Assembly: GCF_023072615.1 (NCBI RefSeq)
Contig: NZ_JAKNRW010000008.1
Location: forward strand, 62,001-126,000
Direction of reading: 5' to 3'
Source of the DNA: Pseudomonas violetae
GTDB taxonomy: Bacteria; Pseudomonadota; Gammaproteobacteria; Pseudomonadales; Pseudomonadaceae
Length of the DNA stretch: 64,000 bases
The notes below the pieces were generated by a model. It made no database searches, was not told where the DNA came from, and was given only the letters and a program-made list of their open reading frames with translations. The translations under genes and the position numbers were made by a program. Positions 8,626 to 16,161 of the stretch are shown piece after piece; the first letter of the stretch is position 1, and every line of letters begins with the position of its first letter.

Positions 8626-9171
8626 ATGCAAAGGATTGTGATTCTGGGCAACGCCGGTAGCGGCAAATCCACTCTGGCCCGCGCTTTAGGCAAACAACTG
8701 GGCCTGCCCGTCGTGCACCTGGACAAGCTGTTCTGGGAACCCGGCTGGGTCGAGCCGGATTCGGAGCAGTTTCGCGAACGGGTACGGGAGGCGATCGCCA
8801 CGGATGCCTGGGTGTGCGAGGGCAACTATGCGCGGCGCACCTTTGACCTGCGCCTGCCCCGTGCCGACCTGATCATCTGGCTCGACACGCCGCGCATCAC
8901 CTGTTTCACCCGGGTGATACTGCGCAGCATCATGAACCAACCACGTCCGGACATCGCCGCCGGCTGTTCAGAAAAACTCGACCGGGAGTTCCTGACCTTC
9001 CTCAAGTTCGTATGGAATTTCGATCGTGGCTACCGCCCCGGCATCGAGGCGGTGCGGCTGGCCGTCGGACCGCAGATTCCAGTCATACACTTGCGCGCAA
9101 CCGCGCACATTCAAGCATACCTCCACAGCCTGGCCACCGTCCCCGATACCTGCCGCTCCACGACCTTGTAG
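8626..9171 (+). CDS. P-loop kinase of the adenylate-kinase-like/FlaR type
   Basis: 181 residues. The Walker A motif GNAGSGKST (residues 8-16) follows the first strand IVIL, and HLDKLFWEPGW, WVCEGNYARRTFDLRL and ADLIIWLDTPR follow as in 'adenylate kinase / topology modulation' P-loop proteins. They are presumed nucleotide or small-molecule kinases; substrate is unknown. The last residues (CRSTTL) and the TAG stop lie at the start of the REP pair at 9167, so the original 3' end may have been altered by repeat insertion. Confidence 0.83.
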   Translation: MQRIVILGNAGSGKSTLARALGKQLGLPVVHLDKLFWEPGWVEPDSEQFRERVREAIATDAWVCEGNYARRTFDLRLPRADLIIWLDTPRITCFTRVILRSIMNQPRPDIAAGCSEKLDREFLTFLKFVWNFDRGYRPGIEAVRLAVGPQIPVIHLRATAHIQAYLHSLATVPDTCRSTTL

Positions 9172-9252
9172 GAGCCGGCTTGCTGGCAATGAATGCGACG
9201 CTGTGTGCCTGACAAAACGCGGTGTATGGATCGCCAGCAAGCAGGCTCCTAC
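9167..9252. repeat. REP pair (inverted REP elements)
   Basis: TGTAGGAGCCGGCTTGCTGG at the left end and CCAGCAAGCAGGCTCCTAC at the right end form long inverted arms around about 45 bp. This is the doublet REP/REPIN form common in Pseudomonas. It overlaps the stop codon of the kinase gene. Confidence 0.85.
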
Positions 9253-9363
9253 GGAGTTGCGTTGCATCAATGGACAGCGGTTGGCGCGGATTGGCCCGCT
9301 TCGATCGAACCCCTTGCGCCTCTACAGGTCTGCTCTTGTATCACTCCTCTGGAATCACACCCC

Positions 9364-10179
9364 ATGTCCGCACACCAGAGCCTCATCGTCCTTGCACGGG
9401 GCGGATACGCCGCTCGAGGCGTCATCTATTTGATCATCGGCATCTTCGCCTTGCTCGCGGCCCAGGACTCGACAAAACCCAAGGACAGCCATCGCAGCCT
9501 CGAGGCCTTGTTGAGTCAGCCATTTGGCTATGTGCTGGTCGGGGTAGTGGTGGCCGGCCTGCTCGCCTTTGCAGCCTGGCGAGTGCTGCAAGCCGTGCGC
9601 GACGTTGATCATCACGGCAGCCACTTCAAGGGGCTGGCAATCCGTGCTGGTTTACTGGCAGGAGGCCTGGTCAACGGTGCGCTGGCGTTTTTTGCCCTGG
9701 GCCTGCTGGCCAGTGGCCTCGAGAGTTCGGGCGGTGAAGCCGGCTCGCAAACCAAGGACCTGCTGGCGCACATACTCTCCTGGGAACATTCGAACCTGCT
9801 GATCTACCTGATCGCGCTCGTCCCCTTCGGCGTGGGCATTGCCCACCTGATCAAGGGCTGGAAGGCCTCGTTCGAGAAGTACTTTGAGGCAGACGAAGAC
9901 GTCATGCGTTATGTCCGTCCCGTTTCGCGCTTTGGCTTGATTGCCCGCGGCGTGGTGTTTCTCGAAATTGCCCTTTTGCTGGCGATCAGTGGTTCCGGCT
10001 ATAAGGCCATGGACCCACCGGGGATGAAGGACGCTCTCGATGCCTTGCAGCATTTACCGGCCGGAGCTGTGCTGTTGATGGTGATGGCCTTGGGGTTGAT
10101 CGCGTTCTCGGTCTACAGTTTTGCCGAAGCTGCGTGGCGCAAGATCAACATGGACGTGCCCGGAGTGGCCGACCGCTAG
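9364..10179 (+). CDS. DUF1206 membrane protein
   Basis: About 271 residues, six hydrophobic segments arranged as three repeats of two. Each repeat opens with a similar R-x-G-x-x-A-R-G-V-(I/V) element (LARGGYAARGVIYLIIG near residue 8; FKGLAIRAGLLAGGLVN near 86; VSRFGLIARGVVFLEIA near 183), which defines DUF1206. Function unknown. The start is the ATG at 9364 (MSAHQSLIV); the open frame upstream to 9193 lies in the REP region and is not conserved. Confidence 0.85.
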   Translation: MSAHQSLIVLARGGYAARGVIYLIIGIFALLAAQDSTKPKDSHRSLEALLSQPFGYVLVGVVVAGLLAFAAWRVLQAVRDVDHHGSHFKGLAIRAGLLAGGLVNGALAFFALGLLASGLESSGGEAGSQTKDLLAHILSWEHSNLLIYLIALVPFGVGIAHLIKGWKASFEKYFEADEDVMRYVRPVSRFGLIARGVVFLEIALLLAISGSGYKAMDPPGMKDALDALQHLPAGAVLLMVMALGLIAFSVYSFAEAAWRKINMDVPGVADR

Positions 10180-10189
10180 GGCTGCGGCA

Positions 10190-10262
10190 CTTCTCTCCCA
10201 CAGAATTCTTCCCGGGATACTTCCCCGTCCCTGTGGGAAGCAAGGCCTGCCCGCGATGAGGC
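10190..10262. repeat. REP-like inverted repeat
   Basis: TTCTCTCCCACAG and CTGTGGGAAGCAAGG are inverted arms flanking about 20 bp, followed by CCTGCCCGCGATGAG, the inner part of a REP arm. It lies between the converging DUF1206 and tspO genes and may also serve as transcription stop for one or both. Confidence 0.6.
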
Positions 10263-10271
10263 CCGGAGTCC

Positions 10272-10709
10272 TTAGTTGTTGCGCAGTATCGAGAAATTCA
10301 ACGCGCCGGCTACGCACAGCCAGATGAGATAGGGGAACAGCATCAACCCGGTCACTATATCCAGACGCAATGCCAGCACCACCATCGTCGCCACCACCAG
10401 CCACAGCAACGTGATGATTATCATCCCGGCGAATAGGTGATGGGCGCCGAAGAACACCGGGGTCCACAGCGTATTCAAGGCAATTTGCGCCGCCCACAGC
10501 GCCAGTACCACTTGGCTCCCCGGCATCAGGCTCAAGCGATACCCTGCCCAGGCGAGCAGCAGATAGATGATCGTCCACGCAACGGGAAACAACCATTTCG
10601 GTGGCGTGAAACTGGGCTTTTTAAGCGTTTCGTACCATTGACCGGGTTTGAACAGGGTACCGGTGCTTGCCGCAGCACCGCAGGCTATGAGAAAAATCAG
10701 GAAGGTCAT
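10272..10709 (-). CDS. tspO: TspO/MBR family protein
   Basis: A 145-residue, five-helix outer- or inner-membrane protein of the TspO/peripheral benzodiazepine receptor family, which binds tetrapyrroles and affects porphyrin-related stress responses. Seen: WYETLKKPSFTPPKWLFPVAW (the P-x-W-x-F-x-P-x-W signature), ALWAAQIALNTLWTPVFFGAH and PYLIWLCVAGALNFSILRNN at the end. Length matches the family. It stands alone between a REP-like element and trmK. Confidence 0.92.
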   Translation of the reverse strand: MTFLIFLIACGAAASTGTLFKPGQWYETLKKPSFTPPKWLFPVAWTIIYLLLAWAGYRLSLMPGSQVVLALWAAQIALNTLWTPVFFGAHHLFAGMIIITLLWLVVATMVVLALRLDIVTGLMLFPYLIWLCVAGALNFSILRNN

Positions 10710-10829
10710 CGTCTGTCCTTAGCTGAGGCCAGCTATCTGGGGTGGGAACACTGTGTTGGCAGTCTGAGGGTTGGACAACCCGATGAAGTGAAAAAGTCTG
10801 TGGGGGGCAATAGTTTTTCACCCCTGCCA

Positions 10830-11525
10830 TTACGCCAGCAGCGCAGAGATCCAACGGGCCTGCCGGGCGAGGTCTTGCACTTTCTCCTGCGGCACCGCCT
10901 GCCGCGCCTGGGCGAAACTGCCCAGGGTCTTGTGTTTCTGCTGTAGCAAACGCTGCCATTTGGCCAGAAATAATGGGCTGCGGGCCTGCATCTGCAGCGG
11001 GCCGAAGTACAGTTGCTCGGCGCAATACACTACGGGCCCGTCGCGCTCGGCGACGATGATTTCATAATAAAAGCGGTTTTCCTGCAGCAGCTCTTCGAAG
11101 TGGATGCGATAACCGTTGTCCATCAGCCATTGACGCAATGGCTGCTCGCCGCCGTTGGGCTGCAGGATCAGGCGCTCCTCGCCGCTCAGGTACGCCTTGC
11201 CGCTTTCGAGGATGTCGCGGATGGTCTCCCCGCCCATGCCGCAGATGCTGACCGCCGTGATCGCGTCTTGCGACTGAATCGCCGCGAGGCCGTTGGCCAG
11301 GCGCACGGTGATGTGCTGGTCAAGATCGTTCTCGCGCACAGTGCGTTGCGCCGACAGGAACGGCGTGATTGCTACCTCGCCCGCCACTGCCGACGCGATG
11401 GCGCCACGGCGCATCAACGCCACCGGCAGGTAACCGTGGTCCGAGCCGATATCCGCCAGGCGAGCGCCGGCGGGCACATGCGCAGCAACACGCTCGAGGC
11501 GCATGGACAGTGTATGTTGGTTCAA
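10830..11525 (-). CDS. trmK: tRNA (adenine(22)-N1)-methyltransferase TrmK
   Basis: About 231 residues. LSMRLERVAAHVPAGARLAD then IGSDHGYLPVALMRRG is the characteristic TrmK opening with the SAM-binding IGSDHGYLP; ICGMGGETIRDILESG and LILQPNGGEQPLRQWL are further family motifs. The enzyme methylates A22 of tRNAs. I start at a TTG at 11523-11525 preceded by AAGGAA; no ATG fits the family N-terminus, and the ATG at 11661-11663 would add 46 unconserved residues. Bacillus-type function is established; activity on Pseudomonas tRNA is inferred. Confidence 0.85.
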   Translation of the reverse strand: MNQHTLSMRLERVAAHVPAGARLADIGSDHGYLPVALMRRGAIASAVAGEVAITPFLSAQRTVRENDLDQHITVRLANGLAAIQSQDAITAVSICGMGGETIRDILESGKAYLSGEERLILQPNGGEQPLRQWLMDNGYRIHFEELLQENRFYYEIIVAERDGPVVYCAEQLYFGPLQMQARSPLFLAKWQRLLQQKHKTLGSFAQARQAVPQEKVQDLARQARWISALLA

Positions 11526-11751
11526 CTGCGGTTCCTTTTTACCACGGGCGTTCGGCAGGCATGGCCGGATCGGGAGGCGATTGTGTCGGGTGATGGTATG
11601 GATTTCAATAAGCGGCGGTCGTCGGAACAGTTGAACCACTGAAGAGCCAAACTCATCCAACATTCATATGTAACCAGCGCCACCGGTTTACTCCGTTCCA
11701 CTTCAATGATGGCTTCCAGGGAATGACGCGTTGAATAGAACCCGAGCAGGC

Positions 11752-14751
11752 ATGGCGAACGATACACGTGATGGCCCGGTTAATGCCCAAGCACAATCGT
11801 GGCGGACATTTGCATTGCCATTAAGCATTTTCCTGAGCGGAGTCGTCCTTTCCGTAGCCCTTGGCACCCTGGATTCACGAGAGGAATCCCAGGCCGCCAG
11901 AGCTCAGGTGATTTCCACACTGGCCAATATCAGGGCGCATCTTGAGAGCGAAGTGCGCTCGACGTTTGATGTGACCGAAGGCATTGGCCAATTGCTGCGA
12001 GTGGATGGTGAAATTTCAGCGGCTCATTTTGACGGCATGGCGCAGCAGGCGATTGCCTCCCAGCCGCACATTCGCCACATTGCGCTGGCGCCGGATGACG
12101 TCGTGCGTAATATCTTTCCGATGGAAGGAAACCAGGGAGTCCTGGGGTTGGACTATCGCAAGATTCCTGAGCAATACCGGGCGATCGAGCGATCTCGCGA
12201 ACTAAAAGAAGCACTTTTGGCGGGCCCCGTGCACTTGATTCAGGGCGGCCTGGGTTTCATTCATCGTCGTCCGGTTTTCATCACCCATTCAGCCGGCGAA
12301 GAAACTTACTGGGGCAATGCTTCAGTCGTCGCAGATGTGCTTCAACTGCTCACTGCCGGCGGTATCGTGGACAATAAAGACCTGCAACTGGCCCTTCGCG
12401 GAGAAGACGGATCAGGTGCAAGCGGCGCGATGATCTATGGCGACGCTAAAATATTCCAGGATGACGCAGTCACCACAGTAGTCGATGTTCCAGGTGGGGG
12501 CTGGGAACTCGCCGCATTGCCACTGCACGGCTGGCCGGCGGGCTCCTTGTTCAACTCACCGCTGTTTCTGGTCGCCCTCACCAGCACCGGTTTATTTACC
12601 TACTTCGCCGCGCAATTGAGCAAAAGTCATCTATTGGTTCGCCAGCGCCATGCTGATTTAGCGCACGAGATTCAAGAACGGCAGACGCAGAAAGCACTGT
12701 TGCTCGATATCGTCGATAACGCCCCGTCGCTCATTTACGTCTACGACACCGAAGGCAAACTTCGATTGTGCAACCGCATGTTCGAACAAGTCGCTGGGCA
12801 TACCTTCGAGGAAATGGAAGGTAAAACCCGCGAATACCATTTACCTCCGGCAGAAGCCAGGACCCTGCTCGACAACGACAGAAACGTGATTTTAAACGGC
12901 GGCAGTCTACGTTTTGAGGATCAGGTCAAAAAACAGGGTATGACGCGTACCTACCTGACCACCAAGTGCATTTTGAAAGGGGCCAATGGGCAAGCTTCCG
13001 GGGTGCTGGGGATTTCCACCGACATCACCGAGATCAAACAACGCACCGAGCAGTTACGTCTTGCGGGAATCGTTCTGGATAACACCGCTGACGGTGTGAT
13101 CATCACCAATGCACGCGGGCATATACTCTCGGTCAACGCAGCTTTCGTAAAGATTTCAGGCTTTAGCGCTGAGGAATCCATAGGTTTAAAGCCGAACACG
13201 CTCATCACCGACAAACAGGACAACGCCTTTTACCGGCATATTCTGAAAAGCCTAAAAAGTACCGGCTTGTGGCGCGGCGAACTGTGGAATCGTCGAAAAA
13301 ACGGCGAAATTTATCCGCAATGGCTGACCATCAACGCTGTTTACAATGAAGGTGGCAACGTCATTAATTACGTTGCGGTGTTTTCCGACATTTCAGCGAT
13401 CAACCAATCGCAATCTGATCTGGAGCGGATGTCCCATTACGACCCATTGACCGCCCTACCCAATCGAGCATTGTTCAATGAACGGCTGCAGCATTCCCTC
13501 GACCTGTCGCTGAGCTACAACCAGTTCCTGGCAGTGGTAGTGCTGGATCTTGATGGCTTTAAAACGGTTAATGACAGTCTGGGTCACTCCCTTGGCGACC
13601 TGCTTTTACAACAGGCATCGTCCAGATTCCTGGCGTGCGTGCGTTGCGAAGATACGCTGTCACGTTTAGGAGGTGATGAGTTTGCGCTGATACTGAACAA
13701 TCTCAGCCACCCCACCGACGCCATCATCGTTGCGAAAAAACTCCTGGTATCGCTTCAGGTACCCTTCGATTTAAAAGGCGCCTCCACGTTATTGACGGCA
13801 AGTATCGGCATATCAGTGGCGCCCCACGACTCCGAGACGCCTGAGCAACTGCTGAGGCAAGCTGATACTGCCATGTCCGGTGCCAAGAAAGGCGGACGCA
13901 ACGACTACCGTTTTTACCAGCCTGAAATGACCTTGCGGGCCCAGGAAAGACTGAATGCCGAGCGCTGCTTGAGGCGCGCCGTGCTTAACCATGAGTTTGA
14001 AATGTGGTATCAGCCAAAAATAAACCTGCTGGACAATACAGTTGCAGGCGCTGAAGCGCTCATTCGCTGGCGCGATCCTGATCAAGGCCTGATTTCCCCA
14101 GGCGAATTTATTCCTTTGGCAGAAAATACCGGGTTGATCATCCAGATCGGCGAGCAAGTTATCGACATGGTCTGCAGGGATATCAGGCGTTGGGCTGATC
14201 TGCAGATAGTGCACGGCGTCATTGCCATCAATGTCGCGCCGCTGCAAATCGACCGCAGCGATTTTGTCGAGACCCTGAGAAGTACCTTGCAAGAATACGA
14301 CTTGCCAGCGCACGTTTTGGAGGTAGAGGTCACTGAAGGCCTGATGATGGCAAGCCCCGACCATTCCAGGGAAGTCTTGAGTACGTTGCAAAACCTTGGC
14401 GTAACCACCTCCATCGACGACTTCGGTACCGGATATTCCTCGCTGGCTTACCTCAAGCTCTTGCCAATTGACCATCTGAAAATCGATCGCAGCTTCATAT
14501 CCGATCTACCGAATGATTCGCGCGATGTGGCAATTACTAAAACTATCGTGGAATTAGGGCATGCCCTGGGCTTCAAAATCATTGCAGAAGGCGTGGAAAC
14601 CTCAGAACAAAGCAGCTTTCTCAAGGAGATTGGCTGCGATCAGGCCCAGGGTTATCTGTATGGCCGGCCAATGCCCGCAGCAGATTACGAGGCCTGGTTG
14701 AATGGAAGGCAGCAGTCGGTCCTGACTACGTCGACGACACTTTTGAGCTGA
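11752..14751 (+). CDS. c-di-GMP enzyme: CHASE-PAS-PAS-GGDEF-EAL
   Basis: About 999 residues. A signal-anchor helix (20-40) is followed by a periplasmic CHASE-type sensor domain (about 50-250; HIRHIALAPDDVVRNIFPMEG), a second membrane helix (near 280), two PAS domains (about 310-430 and 435-560), GGDEF (about 570-735) and EAL (about 745-990). The GGDEF site is intact (RLGGDEF near 640) with an inhibitory RCED five residues before it. The EAL domain has EALIRW, EVTEG, DDFGTGYSSLAYL, KIDRSF and AEGVET, so synthesis and hydrolysis are both plausible. Start at the ATG at 11752 with GAGCAGG upstream rather than the TTG at 11731. Confidence 0.92.
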   Translation: MANDTRDGPVNAQAQSWRTFALPLSIFLSGVVLSVALGTLDSREESQAARAQVISTLANIRAHLESEVRSTFDVTEGIGQLLRVDGEISAAHFDGMAQQAIASQPHIRHIALAPDDVVRNIFPMEGNQGVLGLDYRKIPEQYRAIERSRELKEALLAGPVHLIQGGLGFIHRRPVFITHSAGEETYWGNASVVADVLQLLTAGGIVDNKDLQLALRGEDGSGASGAMIYGDAKIFQDDAVTTVVDVPGGGWELAALPLHGWPAGSLFNSPLFLVALTSTGLFTYFAAQLSKSHLLVRQRHADLAHEIQERQTQKALLLDIVDNAPSLIYVYDTEGKLRLCNRMFEQVAGHTFEEMEGKTREYHLPPAEARTLLDNDRNVILNGGSLRFEDQVKKQGMTRTYLTTKCILKGANGQASGVLGISTDITEIKQRTEQLRLAGIVLDNTADGVIITNARGHILSVNAAFVKISGFSAEESIGLKPNTLITDKQDNAFYRHILKSLKSTGLWRGELWNRRKNGEIYPQWLTINAVYNEGGNVINYVAVFSDISAINQSQSDLERMSHYDPLTALPNRALFNERLQHSLDLSLSYNQFLAVVVLDLDGFKTVNDSLGHSLGDLLLQQASSRFLACVRCEDTLSRLGGDEFALILNNLSHPTDAIIVAKKLLVSLQVPFDLKGASTLLTASIGISVAPHDSETPEQLLRQADTAMSGAKKGGRNDYRFYQPEMTLRAQERLNAERCLRRAVLNHEFEMWYQPKINLLDNTVAGAEALIRWRDPDQGLISPGEFIPLAENTGLIIQIGEQVIDMVCRDIRRWADLQIVHGVIAINVAPLQIDRSDFVETLRSTLQEYDLPAHVLEVEVTEGLMMASPDHSREVLSTLQNLGVTTSIDDFGTGYSSLAYLKLLPIDHLKIDRSFISDLPNDSRDVAITKTIVELGHALGFKIIAEGVETSEQSSFLKEIGCDQAQGYLYGRPMPAADYEAWLNGRQQSVLTTSTTLLS

Positions 14752-14790
14752 GACGTTTCAGCCGATACCCCGATAATCCAGGGCTAACGG

Positions 14791-16161
14791 ATGAAAACGT
14801 CGAGGTTCAGCATACCAAGCGCCACCGCACAGCAGGTCAGCCCCAAGCCCCTGAGAAAAGTGATTGTCGCCGCCGCGATCGGCAATTTTGTCGAATGGTT
14901 TGATTTTGCCGTCTACGGTTTTCTGGCGACGACCATCGCCCAGCAATTTTTCCCCAGTGGCGATGCCAGCGTGGCCCTGCTGAAAACCTTCGCCGTGTTC
15001 GCCGTGGCCTTTGCGTTTCGGCCTCTGGGCGGTATTTTCTTTGGCATGCTGGGGGACCGGATTGGGCGCAAGCGCACCCTGGCAATGACTATCCTGCTGA
15101 TGGCCGGCGCGACCACCCTGATCGGCTTGTTACCCACTTATGCCGCGATTGGCGTCATGGCACCGGTGCTTTTGAGCTTGATCCGCTGCGCCCAGGGGTT
15201 TTCCGCGGGCGGTGAATACGCAGGCGCGTGCGCCTACCTGATGGAGCATGCGCCCAATCACAGAAGGGCCTGGTACGGCAGCTTTATCCCGGTATCAACC
15301 TTTGCCGCATTTGCCTCGGCGGCGGTGGTGGCTTATGCGCTTGAGGCGTCATTATCGGCTGAAGCCATGGGTAGCTGGGGCTGGCGCCTGCCGTTCCTGA
15401 TTGCCGCACCACTGGGGCTGGTGGGGCCGTACCTGCGCTGGAAACTCGATGAAACCCCGGCGTTCCAGGCCGTGACCCAACAGCATGCAGTGGCGCACTC
15501 CCCGCTCAGGGACACCTTGCGCGACCACGGCAAAGCAATCTGCTGCCTGGGCGCATTCATCTCGCTGACGGCCCTGTCGTTCTACATGTTCACCACCTAC
15601 TTCGCGACATACCTGCAAGTTGCCGGTGGCCTGAGCCGGGCGACAGCGTTGCTGGTGTCGCTCATTGCGCTGATTTTCGCCGCACTGATTTGCCCGCTGG
15701 CCGGCCTGTACTCGGACCGGGTCGGGCGACGGATGACCGTGGTCAGCGCCTGCGTGTTGCTGATGGTGGTGGTGTACCCATCGTTCCTGATGGCCAGTTC
15801 CGGGTCGTTCGCCGCGTCCATCCTCGGCGTGTTGCTGCTGGCGATTGGCGCGGTGCTGTGCAACGTGGTGACCGCGGCATTGCTCTCGGAAACCTTCCCC
15901 ACCCGCACTCGCTACACGGCGTCGGCAATCACCTACAACATGGCCTATACCCTGTTCGGCGGCACAGCGCCGCTGATGGCGACCTGGCTGATCAGCACTA
16001 CCGGCAGCAACCTCTCGCCGGCGTTCTACCTGATCGCCATTGCCTTGCTCGCGTTGGCCGGGGGTTTGGGGCTGCGCGAGACATCAAGGATTTCGCTTCA
16101 TGATATCCCGACCGGCAACGTATCCAGCAGCGCCTCCAGCCCCATCGGCTTGGCAAAATAA
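14791..16161 (+). CDS. MFS transporter, metabolite:H+ symporter (MHS) family
   Basis: 456 residues, 12 hydrophobic segments. The opening AAIGNFVEWFDFAVYGFLA is the MHS signature (N-x-x-E-W-F-D-F-x-x-Y); FRPLGGIFFGMLGDRIGRKR is motif A; SLIRCAQGFSAGGEYAGACA and LDETPAFQ are also typical of this family (citrate, shikimate, proline/betaine uptake). The substrate cannot be read off. It follows the GGDEF/EAL gene by 40 bp, and its 3' end overlaps the convergent second GGDEF/EAL gene by 64 bp. Confidence 0.9.
   Translation: MKTSRFSIPSATAQQVSPKPLRKVIVAAAIGNFVEWFDFAVYGFLATTIAQQFFPSGDASVALLKTFAVFAVAFAFRPLGGIFFGMLGDRIGRKRTLAMTILLMAGATTLIGLLPTYAAIGVMAPVLLSLIRCAQGFSAGGEYAGACAYLMEHAPNHRRAWYGSFIPVSTFAAFASAAVVAYALEASLSAEAMGSWGWRLPFLIAAPLGLVGPYLRWKLDETPAFQAVTQQHAVAHSPLRDTLRDHGKAICCLGAFISLTALSFYMFTTYFATYLQVAGGLSRATALLVSLIALIFAALICPLAGLYSDRVGRRMTVVSACVLLMVVVYPSFLMASSGSFAASILGVLLLAIGAVLCNVVTAALLSETFPTRTRYTASAITYNMAYTLFGGTAPLMATWLISTTGSNLSPAFYLIAIALLALAGGLGLRETSRISLHDIPTGNVSSSASSPIGLAK

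Noticed and set aside
9167-9252. REP pairs as CRISPR repeats or small RNA genes
   Set aside because: They are isolated inverted pairs with no regularly spaced repeats or spacers, and no cas gene is present.
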